A stretch of DNA of 64,000 nucleotides from Flavobacterium sp. N502536 (GTDB taxonomy: Bacteria; Bacteroidota; Bacteroidia; Flavobacteriales; Flavobacteriaceae): the NCBI RefSeq assembly GCF_025947345.1, contig NZ_CP110011.1:3348001-3412000 (forward strand). The letters are read 5' to 3'. Positions within the stretch are counted from its first letter, which is position 1, and every line of letters starts with the position of its first letter. Position numbers and translations under genes: made by a program. The notes beneath the pieces are model-generated. The model was given only the letters and a program-made list of their open reading frames with translations, was not told where the DNA came from and searched no databases. Positions 47,253 through 55,870 of this stretch are shown in pieces.

Positions 47253-47639
47253 TTAGCGACGGAAAGCAGGGCTTTTATTCACTGATTCGTCCATCTTTAC
47301 AGTTTTTGATTTCTTAGTAGAAACCTTAATTTCATGTTTGGCAACTTTACCATTTTCTTTTACTTCCAGGATGTAAGTTCCGGCAGGATATGCCTCTAAA
47401 CTTAAAGTTTTTGAAGTCTCTAATTGGTTTGAAGCAGCTTCTCCTGTGTAAACCAAATTATTGTTTTCATCATAGATAGTAAAAACTGATTTCTCAATGG
47501 AGTTTAAAGTAAAACTAACTACCTTTCCATTTCCGGTTTTTATATTCAAAATATAATCCCCTTTTCCATCAAATGCATACGTAAAAATTGTTGTTAGAAA
47601 TACGGCAACAACTAAGCCCACCTTCGTTAAATTTGTCAT
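47253..47639 (-). CDS. Small secreted protein, T9SS-CTD-like fold (paralogue A)
   Basis: A 128-aa protein with signal peptide to TYAFD. The mature ~105 residues form one beta-sandwich-like domain: KVVSFTLNSIEKSVFTIYDE, a Gly-Thr-Tyr turn (YPAGTYILEVKENGKVAKHE), then a basic tail. This pattern resembles DUF3244 and T9SS C-terminal domains, without cargo in front. Distant paralogue of the two proteins at 48004 and 48923. Confidence 0.7.
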   Translation of the reverse strand: MTNLTKVGLVVAVFLTTIFTYAFDGKGDYILNIKTGNGKVVSFTLNSIEKSVFTIYDENNNLVYTGEAASNQLETSKTLSLEAYPAGTYILEVKENGKVAKHEIKVSTKKSKTVKMDESVNKSPAFRR

Positions 47640-47912
47640 GTCTTTTTTAATTGTTTATTACTCATTTTGCAACGCGTAAAACTACAAATAGAAATTTAAT
47701 TTTATGCAAAAAACTTACTTTTTTCAATACTTAAATTGCTGAATTAAAGATGTTTCTGTGTTTTACCTGAACTATGTACGTATTTACTGGGATGATGGAT
47801 GTTTTTATTTGCTATTTTTTTAATAGTGTAAAAAATACCTTTTTGTAATTATTAAGAATATTTTTCTAAAATTATAAAGATCAGTTGTTTGAGATTAAAA
47901 ATGAACATAAAA

Positions 47913-47943
47913 AAACAGCTCGATAACGACAAAGAGCTGTTTA
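47913..47943 (-). terminator. Terminator of paralogue B
   Basis: Stem AAACAGCTC / GAGCTGTTT; closely similar to the terminator at 48821-48853. Confidence 0.8.
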
Positions 47944-48003
47944 AAATGTACTATTTTTACTAACTAGATAAACTCACTTTTATACTGTTGAAGTATAAAC
48001 TTT

Positions 48004-48411
48004 TTAGCGTACTGCTACGCTTGTTTTTTTGGCAGAAAAACCTGCTTTATAACTGGATGAAATTGCTTTTCTCGACAATACAGTTGTAGCATCGGTAATT
48101 GTAATTTCATGTCTTACTTTTTTTATACTATCCTCCACTTCTAAGAAATAGGTTCCTGCCGGAAGTTCTTCCAGGTTAAAAGTTCTCAAAATGCCTTCTT
48201 TACCTGAAGCGTTTTCAGAATAAAGTACACTACCATCTTTATCATAAATCGCCAGGTTTGCTTTTTGCACTTTGTTAAGGGCAAACGTAATCAGCTTTCC
48301 GTTGGCTTTTAATACATGAAGATTAAAATCTTCATTCCCGTCAATTGCATACGTACTCATTCCTGTAAAAAGCACTGCACATACTAAACTTAATTTTAAA
48401 ATCTTTTTCAT
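48004..48411 (-). CDS. Small secreted protein (paralogue B)
   Basis: A 135-aa protein with signal peptide to STYAID. The mature domain has NLHVLKANGKLITFALNKVQ, a YDKDGSVLYSENASGKEGIL loop and the LPAGTYFLEVEDSIKKVRHE turn. About three quarters of its residues match the 139-aa protein at 48923, and promoter and terminator are duplicated too. Its relation to T9SS C-terminal or DUF3244 domains suggests a surface or periplasmic role, unknown. Confidence 0.75.
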   Translation of the reverse strand: MKKILKLSLVCAVLFTGMSTYAIDGNEDFNLHVLKANGKLITFALNKVQKANLAIYDKDGSVLYSENASGKEGILRTFNLEELPAGTYFLEVEDSIKKVRHEITITDATTVLSRKAISSSYKAGFSAKKTSVAVR

Positions 48412-48509
48412 GACTTTTGTTTTTTAGATTAATAGTTCTAATTCTCTGATGCTAAATTACTTCGGAGATGGTAATTTTCTCACAACTCTATTTTCTTATT
48501 TATATGCTA

Positions 48510-48541
48510 TATTCTCATTTACGAAACCGTTATAGGTTAAA
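48510..48541. promoter_or_regulatory. 32-bp shared element, copy 1
   Basis: Identical to 49439-49470 and 49702-49733. The core AACC-GTTATA-GGTT is an inverted repeat. It lies 99 bp upstream of the paralogue B start. Confidence 0.65.
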
Positions 48542-48649
48542 TTATGAATTATTTTAAGTGTTAGTGTTAATTCTGTGGTTATATTTTAATGTTTTGTAAA
48601 AGTTAAGATAATGTATTTTTGCTTCTCTTTCTTACAAAATGTATTTTAG

Positions 48650-48802
48650 GATTTAACCGCAAGGTGCGCGAAGTTTTTTTATCCCAAATTATGCGTAGTA
48701 AACGCAAAGTTCGCAAGGCTTTATCAATAATTAGCTTTGCGAACTTTGCGTTTGTATAAAAAGATATATAAAAAAGCCTTACGCACCTTGCGTTTAAGCT
48801 GC
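48650..48802. repeat. GCAAAGTTCGC inverted word repeat
   Basis: Left words TTTAACCGCAAGGTGCGCG and AAACGCAAAGTTCGCAAGGC are mirrored by GCTTTGCGAACTTTGCGTTT and GCCTTACGCACCTTGCGTTT. It lies between paralogue B's upstream region and paralogue C's terminator. The 48412-48922 gap holds no gene. Confidence 0.75.
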
Positions 48803-48820
48803 TTAGTTTATAGGCAAAAA

Positions 48821-48853
48821 AAAACAGCTCAATAACCACAAAGAGCTGTTTTA
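48821..48853 (-). terminator. Terminator of paralogue C
   Basis: Stem AAAACAGCTC / GAGCTGTTTT, nearly identical to the paralogue B terminator. Confidence 0.8.
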
Positions 48854-48922
48854 AAACAATCACGTTTTTACTTTACTAACTATCTAACCTCATTTTTATA
48901 CTTTATGCGAGTATAAACTTTT

Positions 48923-49342
48923 TTAACGTACTGCTACGTTTGAATTTTGAGCAGAGAAATCTGCTTTGTATGTTGATGAAACTGCTTTAGAAGATAACAC
49001 AGATTTGTCGTCGGTTATCGTAATTTCATGTCTCACTTTTTTAAAACTGTCTTCAACTTCCAGAAAATAGGTTCCTTCCGGAAATTCTTCTAAACTAAAA
49101 GTTCTTAAAATTCCGTCTTTGCCTGAAGCATTTTCGGTATAGAGTAAAGAACCACTTTTATCATAAATACTCAAACTGGCCTTGTGTACCTGGTTCAGAG
49201 CAAACGTAATGAGCTTTCCATTGGCTTTTAATACATGAAGGTTAAAATCATTATTGCCGTTTTCATTTCCGTCAATGGCGTAAGTGTTCCATCCGGTTAA
49301 AAGTACTGCACAGACTAAACTTAATTTTAAAATCGTTTTCAT
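48923..49342 (-). CDS. Small secreted protein (paralogue C)
   Basis: A 139-aa protein with signal peptide to NTYAID and the same domain as paralogue B (NLHVLKANGKLITFALNQVH, YDKSGSLLYTENASGKDGIL, FPEGTYFLEVEDSFKKVRHE). Differences are mostly conservative, except an ENGN insertion after the signal. Offset to paralogue B is 919 bp, consistent with tandem duplication of gene, promoter element and terminator. Confidence 0.75.
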   Translation of the reverse strand: MKTILKLSLVCAVLLTGWNTYAIDGNENGNNDFNLHVLKANGKLITFALNQVHKASLSIYDKSGSLLYTENASGKDGILRTFSLEEFPEGTYFLEVEDSFKKVRHEITITDDKSVLSSKAVSSTYKADFSAQNSNVAVR

Positions 49343-49438
49343 AGCTTTTAGTTTTAAATGATTGGTTCATTTCTCTGAGGCTAAATTACTTTGGTATCAG
49401 GTTTTTTTTCACAACTCTATTTGCCTATTTATGTGCTG

Positions 49439-49470
49439 TATTCTCATTTACGAAACCGTTATAGGTTAAA
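49439..49470. promoter_or_regulatory. 32-bp shared element, copy 2
   Basis: Identical to copies 1 and 3; 97 bp upstream of the paralogue C start. Confidence 0.65.
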
Positions 49471-49701
49471 ATTTTAATTATTATTGGTGTTTTAGTTAAT
49501 TAGGTTGTTATTTTTTAATGTTTGGAGTTTTTTTAGTTTTTTGAAAAACGTCTTTAATTCTTACAGAAATGTTATATGTTTATAAAAAGACGGGTTTAAA
49601 TAGTATATGTTAAAAAAAAGAATCAAAAAATTAGGAGTACTAAAAAAAATGGCGCAATAATCGTAATTCGAGATGTAGGTTTTTTTTGCTTTTTCATGAG
49701 A

Positions 49702-49733
49702 TATTCTCATTTACGAAACCGTTATAGGTTAAA
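49702..49733. promoter_or_regulatory. 32-bp shared element, copy 3
   Basis: Identical to copies 1 and 2 and in the same orientation, but here 59 bp upstream of the rightward AraC gene. The rest of 49343-49791 holds no gene. Confidence 0.65.
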
Positions 49734-49791
49734 ATATGAATTATGTTAGGTGTTTTTGTTAAATTTGTTATTATTTTTTAAAGTCATTATC

Positions 49792-50664
49792 ATGAAGACG
49801 ATTGCCCCAGCTCTTGAAGTGATATCTAATTCTTACGGAAGCTCATTTACCTATACCAAACATGCTGAGAAAACCAACAGCAAGGCACATATATGGCATT
49901 ACCATCCCGAAATTGAGTTGGTTTACATAAACGGGGGCGCGGGAAAAAGACAAATAGGGAGTCATGTTTCGTATTATACCAATGGCAGCTTGCTTCTGAT
50001 CGGGGCAAACCTTCCGCATTGTGGTTTTACAAATGAACTAACCGGAAATAAAGATGAAACCGTAATTCACATTAAACCTGAATTTTTAGGGAATGATTTT
50101 TTCGCCGGACCCGAAATGAAAAAGGTTCGAAACGTCCTGAGTCAGTCAAAGGGTGGAATTGCTTTTGGTGGAGAAACCAAGAAAAAGGTAGGTGAACGAA
50201 TCGAGATGATGGAAAATCAACTTCCGTTTGAGCGCTTGTTGACGCTTTTAAGTATTTTGGATGAATTAGACTCATCAGAAGAATATACCATCCTGAATGC
50301 CGACGGTTTTTCGCTAGAATTGCAAACGCAGGACAATGACCGAATGAATGTAATTTTTAATTATGTGAAAGATCATTTTCAGGAATCGATTGCTATAGAC
50401 GAAGTCTCGAGTTTGATTAGCATGACGACACCTTCTTTTTGTCGTTACTTTAAAAAAATATCCAATAAAACATTTACGGAGTTTGTAAACGAATACCGTT
50501 TGGTACATGCTTCAAAACTTTTGGCAGAGAAACCTATAAGTATTAATGAGGTGTGTTATGAAAGCGGGTTCAATAATTTTAGTCACTTTAGTAAATCTTT
50601 CAAGCAGTATACCGGTAAAAGTGCTTCGCAGTACCGTCTCGAACATAAAATTATTATTAGCTAA
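49792..50664 (+). CDS. AraC-family regulator with cupin N-domain
   Basis: Start at 49792 (MKTIAPALEVISNSYGSSFT); the 14 upstream codons open to 49750 lie in the promoter. The 290-aa product has an N-terminal cupin (AHIWHYHPEIELVYINGGAG, LLIGANLPHCGFTN) for effector sensing and a C-terminal AraC double HTH (IAIDEVSSLISMTTPSFCRY, INEVCYESGFNNFSHFSKSF). Such regulators often sense sugars. It is divergent from paralogue C, and the shared 32-bp element in its promoter makes it a candidate regulator of itself and the paralogues. Confidence 0.88.
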   Translation: MKTIAPALEVISNSYGSSFTYTKHAEKTNSKAHIWHYHPEIELVYINGGAGKRQIGSHVSYYTNGSLLLIGANLPHCGFTNELTGNKDETVIHIKPEFLGNDFFAGPEMKKVRNVLSQSKGGIAFGGETKKKVGERIEMMENQLPFERLLTLLSILDELDSSEEYTILNADGFSLELQTQDNDRMNVIFNYVKDHFQESIAIDEVSSLISMTTPSFCRYFKKISNKTFTEFVNEYRLVHASKLLAEKPISINEVCYESGFNNFSHFSKSFKQYTGKSASQYRLEHKIIIS

Positions 50665-50875
50665 AGGAATATTGCTATAGGATATGAAAGAAGTAAAAGC
50701 TTGTTTTATATTTTTTGGAGTATGAAATCGAGTTTTTACAGCTCGTATCTTTTTTTTTATGAATTTACTTATAAAGGTTGTTGTTATAAAATTTATATTT
50801 ACAGGCTTGTTGTACTTAAAATGTAACCAGTTGGTCAGGAATAGACCAATACAATCAACTAAACTTTATAACTGC

Positions 50876-52912
50876 ATGAATTTATTTAGAAAACGAATTG
50901 CATTTTTTCTTGTTGGAATGGCTTTTTTAAGCTGTAGCAAAAAAGAAACCGTATTTTCAGATCCACTGCTAACCAACCGCGACACCACGGTAAATCCTGC
51001 GGAAGATTTTTTTAACTATGCTAATAATGGCTGGTTTAAAAAAAATCCTATTGCTGCTACTGATAGTAATAATGGTATCATGAGAATTGTGATGGATACT
51101 ATTAACGAACAAATTAAAAGTATCTGTGAAAATTCGGCAAAAGATGAATCCCTCGCCAAAGGCAGCAACAAACAAAAGATAGGTGATTTTTACGCTTCAG
51201 GAATGGATACCACTGCGATTGAAAAAGCTGGTTTGTTTCCGTTAAATACAGAAATTAAAAAGATCAGTGAAATTAAAGATGTTTCGAGTCTGGTCAATAC
51301 AATTGCACATTTACAAACTGTTGGAGCAGATCCCGGTTTTTCATTTTATGTTGCACAGGATGATAAAATCAGCACCAAGTATGCGTTGTTCTTCGGACAA
51401 GGTGGTATTGGAATGGGGCAAAGAGATTATTATCTGGATGCTGATAAACGAAATGTCGAAATTCGTGCAGCATACTTGGCACATCTTAAAACCATGATGC
51501 GTTTAACAGGGGAAGAAGAAGCGCTTGCAGCAAAAAATGCGGCAACAATATTGAAGCTTGAAACCGAACTGGCAAAAGCATCCCGAAAATTAGAACAGTT
51601 ACGTGATCCAATCAAAAATTACAATAAATTAAGTATTGACCAGTTCAATGCTCTAACATCCAATATCGATTGGAAGAAAGTGCTTCCGGTTTTAGGGGTA
51701 GCCAAAGCCGATTCAGTAATTGTTGGGCAACCGGAATTTTTTAAAGCCCTAAATTCGACTCTTAAAAGTTATTCCATCGACGAATGGAAAACGTATCTGA
51801 AATGGAATCTTGTAAATCGTTATTCTTCTTATCTGAATTCGGCCATTGAAAAGCAAAATTTCAAATTCTATTCTACAGTATTAAACGGTGTGTCGACGCA
51901 AAAACCAAGATGGAAAAGGGTAGTAGAGCAAACCGATTCGTCTTTGGGGGAATTGATTGGACAGGTATATGTTGCCGACTATATGCCAAAAGGGGTGAAA
52001 GAGAAACTACTCGAAATAGGAAACAATATTCGTGATGTATTTGCTTCGCACATTAAGAAGTTAGACTGGATGAGTGAGGCTACCAAGCAAAAAGCGTTGT
52101 ATAAACTGAGCAAAATGGTAATGAAATTAGGCTATCCGGACAAATGGAAGGATATGAGCCAGCTTTCTATAGACAGAAGTTCGTACTGTGGAAATGTAAT
52201 GAAAGCCAATGTTTGGGAGTATAATTTTATGGTGAACAAATACGGTAAACCGGTTGACAGAAACGAGTGGGTTATGCAGCCACAAACCTACAATGCCTAT
52301 TACAATCCGAGTAATAACGAGATTGTAATTCCGGCCTGTAACATTATCGTCCCAGGTTACGAGGGACGTATGCCGGACGATGCTGTGTTGTATGGAATCA
52401 TTGGAGGTTCGTTTTTTGGACATGAGATTACACATGGTTTTGACGATCAGGGAAGTCAATACGACGAAAAAGGAAATTTAAACAATTGGTGGACAGCGGA
52501 GGATTTGAAGAAATTTAAAGCCAAAACACAATTAATTGTAGATCAGTACAACAAATACAGTATACTGGGGAAAAATGTAAACGGAGATGCTACCCAAGGT
52601 GAAAATATTGCCGATTTGGGTGGTGTAATTATGGGGTACGAAGCATTTCAAAAAACAGCACAATATAAAAACAAGGAAAAGATCAGCGGATTAACCCCGG
52701 AGCAACGTTATTTTTTGGCCTATGCCTATTCCTGGATGATCAACAGAAGGAACGAGTCAAAAATTAATCAGATTATGACCGATGTACATGCGCCTGAACA
52801 ATTCAGGGTTAACGGGCCGTTGAGTAATATTCCGGAGTTCCATAAGGCATTCAATGTCAAAAAAGGAGATAAAATGTATCAGCAGGATAACTTACGAGTA
52901 GTAATCTGGTAA
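50876..52912 (+). CDS. M13-family zinc metallopeptidase lipoprotein (PepO-like)
   Basis: Start at 50876 (MNLFRKRIAFFLVGMAFLSC), giving lipidated Cys20; the frame continues 39 codons upstream without a better start. The 678-aa neprilysin-type peptidase has the zinc motif HEITH at 516-520 and the third ligand in ENIADLGG (Glu576, Asp580), plus the substrate-binding NAYYNPSNNEIVIPA. It degrades short peptides in the periplasm or at the surface. Confidence 0.93.
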   Translation: MNLFRKRIAFFLVGMAFLSCSKKETVFSDPLLTNRDTTVNPAEDFFNYANNGWFKKNPIAATDSNNGIMRIVMDTINEQIKSICENSAKDESLAKGSNKQKIGDFYASGMDTTAIEKAGLFPLNTEIKKISEIKDVSSLVNTIAHLQTVGADPGFSFYVAQDDKISTKYALFFGQGGIGMGQRDYYLDADKRNVEIRAAYLAHLKTMMRLTGEEEALAAKNAATILKLETELAKASRKLEQLRDPIKNYNKLSIDQFNALTSNIDWKKVLPVLGVAKADSVIVGQPEFFKALNSTLKSYSIDEWKTYLKWNLVNRYSSYLNSAIEKQNFKFYSTVLNGVSTQKPRWKRVVEQTDSSLGELIGQVYVADYMPKGVKEKLLEIGNNIRDVFASHIKKLDWMSEATKQKALYKLSKMVMKLGYPDKWKDMSQLSIDRSSYCGNVMKANVWEYNFMVNKYGKPVDRNEWVMQPQTYNAYYNPSNNEIVIPACNIIVPGYEGRMPDDAVLYGIIGGSFFGHEITHGFDDQGSQYDEKGNLNNWWTAEDLKKFKAKTQLIVDQYNKYSILGKNVNGDATQGENIADLGGVIMGYEAFQKTAQYKNKEKISGLTPEQRYFLAYAYSWMINRRNESKINQIMTDVHAPEQFRVNGPLSNIPEFHKAFNVKKGDKMYQQDNLRVVIW

Positions 52913-52933
52913 TGCTTATCTTTTCAAAATATC

Positions 52934-52961
52934 AAAGCCATTCGTTTCAACGAGTGGCTTT
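52934..52961 (+). terminator. Terminator of the M13 peptidase gene
   Basis: Stem AAAGCCATTCG / CGAGTGGCTTT (one wobble) with a T-run of nine. Confidence 0.8.
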
Positions 52962-52966
52962 TTTTT

Positions 52967-53027
52967 TGCCACGAATTACGCGAATTAGATGTGTGAATGT
53001 TGGTGGAAATTTGTGAAATTCGTGGCA
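52967..53027. repeat. GCCACGAATT inverted repeat
   Basis: Arms TTTGCCACGAATTACGCGAA and AATTTGTGAAATTCGTGGCA, directly after the terminator. Another of the intergenic word families. Confidence 0.7.
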
Positions 53028-53160
53028 AAACTATCTTCCCAACCTAAATAGAAAAAATCCAACAAATTCCTCATTTCTGTGTCAAAAAAACGACCGGATT
53101 TTTCATATGGTTCATTTTGAAAAAGTTATATTTACAATCCTTAATCAGAAAAATTTAAAT

Positions 53161-54030
53161 ATGAAAAACTTTAGAATTTTAGTATTTGCTGTTTTTTTGG
53201 GCGTTACTTCAATGAGTTATGCGGCAAAAGTAGATACGTTACAAGTTGCGAGTACAGCCATGAGCAAAACCTACAAAGCTGCGGTTGTTTTGCCAAATTC
53301 GTATGCAAAAAGCAAATCGGCATTTCCGGTGATGTATTTACTGCATGGGGCTTACGGACATTTTAGCGACTGGCTGAAAAATACACCCAATAAAAAATTA
53401 GTGCAGAATTTATCCGATCAATACAATATGATTATCGTCATGCCTGAAGGAGAAACGTTTAGTTTTTATCTGGATAGCCCGGTCAATAAAGGAAGTCAGT
53501 TTGAAACCTTTATCACACAGGAAGTGATTCAGAAAGTAGACAAAACCTATCGAACCATAAGCAACAGAAATGGAAGAGTCATTACAGGGCTTTCGATGGG
53601 AGGGCATGGTGCTTTGTATTTGTCTGCCAAACATCCGGATTTGTTTTGTGCGGCAGGCAGTATGAGTGGCGCAGTAGATATGAGTGTAATGTTAAACAGA
53701 GATGCATCGGGACAGATTGTAAAATTAATGCAGCCCGTTTTTGGGGATAAAAGCGACAGTTCTGAAATGTATGCACAATATGCTGTAATGGGGATGTTGG
53801 ACAAATTAAAAGCAAATAAACTTCCTTTAATTATAGATTGTGGTGTCGATGATTTTTTGATAGAACCCAATAGAGAATTACATCGAAGATTGGTTTATAA
53901 TAAAGTAGATCATGATTATACCGAACGTGCGGGAGCACATACCTGGGATTATTGGGAGAATTCATTGTCTTATCATGCTTTATTTTTTAATAAAATACTA
54001 CTTAAAAATCAGCAGGTTACGAAAAAATAA
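53161..54030 (+). CDS. Secreted esterase, antigen 85/EsteraseD-like
   Basis: Start at 53161 (MKNFRILVFAVFLGVTSMSY), giving a signal peptide to SYAAK. The 289-aa alpha/beta hydrolase resembles putative esterases (COG0627): VMYLLHGAYGHFSDW oxyanion region, nucleophile Ser145 in GLSMGGHGAL, acid in DCGVDDFL and His in RAGAHTWDYW. Members cleave acyl esters, including feruloyl or S-formylglutathione types. Substrate unknown. Confidence 0.88.
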   Translation: MKNFRILVFAVFLGVTSMSYAAKVDTLQVASTAMSKTYKAAVVLPNSYAKSKSAFPVMYLLHGAYGHFSDWLKNTPNKKLVQNLSDQYNMIIVMPEGETFSFYLDSPVNKGSQFETFITQEVIQKVDKTYRTISNRNGRVITGLSMGGHGALYLSAKHPDLFCAAGSMSGAVDMSVMLNRDASGQIVKLMQPVFGDKSDSSEMYAQYAVMGMLDKLKANKLPLIIDCGVDDFLIEPNRELHRRLVYNKVDHDYTERAGAHTWDYWENSLSYHALFFNKILLKNQQVTKK

Positions 54031-54128
54031 TAGAAAATTCTAACAAGAACGGCGCGAAATATTTTTTTTGGTTTGATTTTTGGAATACCTTTATATATAT
54101 TCTAAAAACAAGTAATACCACAGAAATT

Positions 54129-54653
54129 ATGAAAAAGATACTTACACTTTTCGCAGTTGCAGTCGTTGGACTAATCGGATTTTCAAGTTGTGAAGGACCA
54201 GAAGGACCTATTGGTGATCCGGGACCTGCGGCAGAAGTTTTTGAACTTCAAAATGTAAATTTTAGCTTTAATAGCACTGACGGTTATAATATCTATCAGA
54301 AATTGACACCGGCGATTTTTGATTCCGATGTACTTATAATTTATAGATTGGCAGGAACAGTTAATCCAACTACTCCAATCTGGCAGCAAATTCCTAGAAC
54401 AGTTTATACTTCAAAAGGGGATTTCGATTATGACTTCGATTTTAGTAAAAACGATTTTACCATTTTTGCAGGAGGAAGTTATGATTTGGCTTTGACGCCT
54501 GAGTTTATAAAAAACCAAACTTTTAGAATTGTAATTGTGCCGGGAGCATTTTCAAGTACAGGTAAATCAGTTAATAAAGCCGATTACTCTGATTACAATG
54601 CGGTTATTAAAAAATACAACATTGATGATAGTAAGGTTAAAGTGCTAAACTAA
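54129..54653 (+). CDS. Lipoprotein with short collagen-like segment
   Basis: A 174-aa lipoprotein (Cys21 in GFSSCEGPEG). Right after the lipid anchor comes a short Gly-Pro run (GPEGPIGDPGPAAE), then a ~130-residue beta-rich domain with NDFTIFAGGSYDLALTPEFI and FRIVIVPGAF. Similar lipoproteins are common in Flavobacterium as surface proteins of unknown function. Confidence 0.7.
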   Translation: MKKILTLFAVAVVGLIGFSSCEGPEGPIGDPGPAAEVFELQNVNFSFNSTDGYNIYQKLTPAIFDSDVLIIYRLAGTVNPTTPIWQQIPRTVYTSKGDFDYDFDFSKNDFTIFAGGSYDLALTPEFIKNQTFRIVIVPGAFSSTGKSVNKADYSDYNAVIKKYNIDDSKVKVLN

Positions 54654-54671
54654 TCATTAGAGTATGATATA

Positions 54672-54703
54672 AAAAAAGGAGATCGAAAGATCTCCTTTTT
54701 TTT
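54672..54703. terminator. Bidirectional terminator
   Basis: Stem AAAAGGAGATC / GATCTCCTTTT around GAAA, between convergent genes. Confidence 0.9.
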
Positions 54704-54722
54704 GTTTATGATATTTTTAATT

Positions 54723-55688
54723 CTATTCCGGATCTGCATCTGTCAATTCTTTTTCTTCTCCGAATTTTAAAGAAACCAGGATTCCAACTAAAAGAGAAAG
54801 GGCAATGAATGCCAAAGAAGCCCATTCCGGTACGTGGAAGACATCGTGAAGCAGCATTTTTAATCCTACGAAACTTAAGATCGCAATAAGGCTGTACTCC
54901 AGATAACTGAATTTTGCCAGCATATTGGCTAGGAAAAAGTACATCGAACGCAATCCCAGAATAGCAAAAATATTAGAACTGAATACTAAAAATGGGTCAG
55001 AAGTAATGGCGAGGATAGCGGGTACACTATCTACCGCAAAAAGAACGTCCATGAATTCGATTACAATCAGAGCGACAAATAATGGGGTTGCAGCTTTCTT
55101 AGCTGTTTTTGTGCTGATGAAAAATTTCTCTCCGTCCATCTGCGAGGTAATCGGAATAATTTTTCCCAGTGTTTTGTAGATAAAAGAGTCTTTGGGCTGA
55201 AAATCTTCATTGTCTCCGGTGAACAGCATTTTGATGGCTGTAAAAAGCAGGAAAGCACCAAACAAATAAGTTGTCCAGGCAAACTTATTGATAAGCATTA
55301 CTCCAAAGAAAATCATTAATCCGCGGAAAATAACGGCACCCAGGATTCCCCAGAATAAAACACGGTGCTGGTATTTTTGAGGTATCTTAAAGGAAGCAAA
55401 AATAATCGCGATCACAAAAATATTGTCAACGCTTAGCGATAATTCAATCAGGTAACCGGTTATAAACTTCATAGAAGCCACGGCGGGTTTCAGATTGTCG
55501 GGATTTGCAATATAATCGGTAGTGTACAGCCAGTAAATAACTCCTGAAAAAAGAAAAGACAGGGTTACCCAGATAAGAGTCCATTTACTTGCTTCTTTAG
55601 TACTGATGATGTGTGGGTTTTTGTTGAAAACGCCTAAGTCTAAAGCAAGAATAAGTGCGACAGCTATTAAGAAGAAAATCCAAACCAT
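54723..55688 (-). CDS. TerC-family membrane protein (Alx-like)
   Basis: A 321-aa protein with about nine transmembrane helices. The motifs LIELSLSVDNIFVIAIIF and ALIVIEFMDVLFAVDSVPAI with acidic residues inside helices are the TerC signature, associated with tellurite resistance and Mn2+ export (Alx, MeeF). No ter or metal operon adjoins, so the ion is unknown. Confidence 0.92.
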   Translation of the reverse strand: MVWIFFLIAVALILALDLGVFNKNPHIISTKEASKWTLIWVTLSFLFSGVIYWLYTTDYIANPDNLKPAVASMKFITGYLIELSLSVDNIFVIAIIFASFKIPQKYQHRVLFWGILGAVIFRGLMIFFGVMLINKFAWTTYLFGAFLLFTAIKMLFTGDNEDFQPKDSFIYKTLGKIIPITSQMDGEKFFISTKTAKKAATPLFVALIVIEFMDVLFAVDSVPAILAITSDPFLVFSSNIFAILGLRSMYFFLANMLAKFSYLEYSLIAILSFVGLKMLLHDVFHVPEWASLAFIALSLLVGILVSLKFGEEKELTDADPE

Positions 55689-55816
55689 TAGGGTGCTTTT
55701 TTAGTGATTCACAAAGATAGTTTTTATATTAAATCTAAAAATGAATTCTTGAAAAGTTAACGGCAAATTCCTGTAATTTATTCCCGTTGTCCGGATTTTA
55801 GAAAATAGGCCGTATA

Positions 55817-55850
55817 AAAAAAGTGCCCTTCTAAATGGAGGGCACTTTTG
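55817..55850 (-). terminator. Terminator of the GSII gene
   Basis: Stem AAAAGTGCCCT / AGGGCACTTTT ahead of the gene ending at 55871. Confidence 0.8.
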
Positions 55851-55870
55851 AGTATGATATACTTTAAGAA

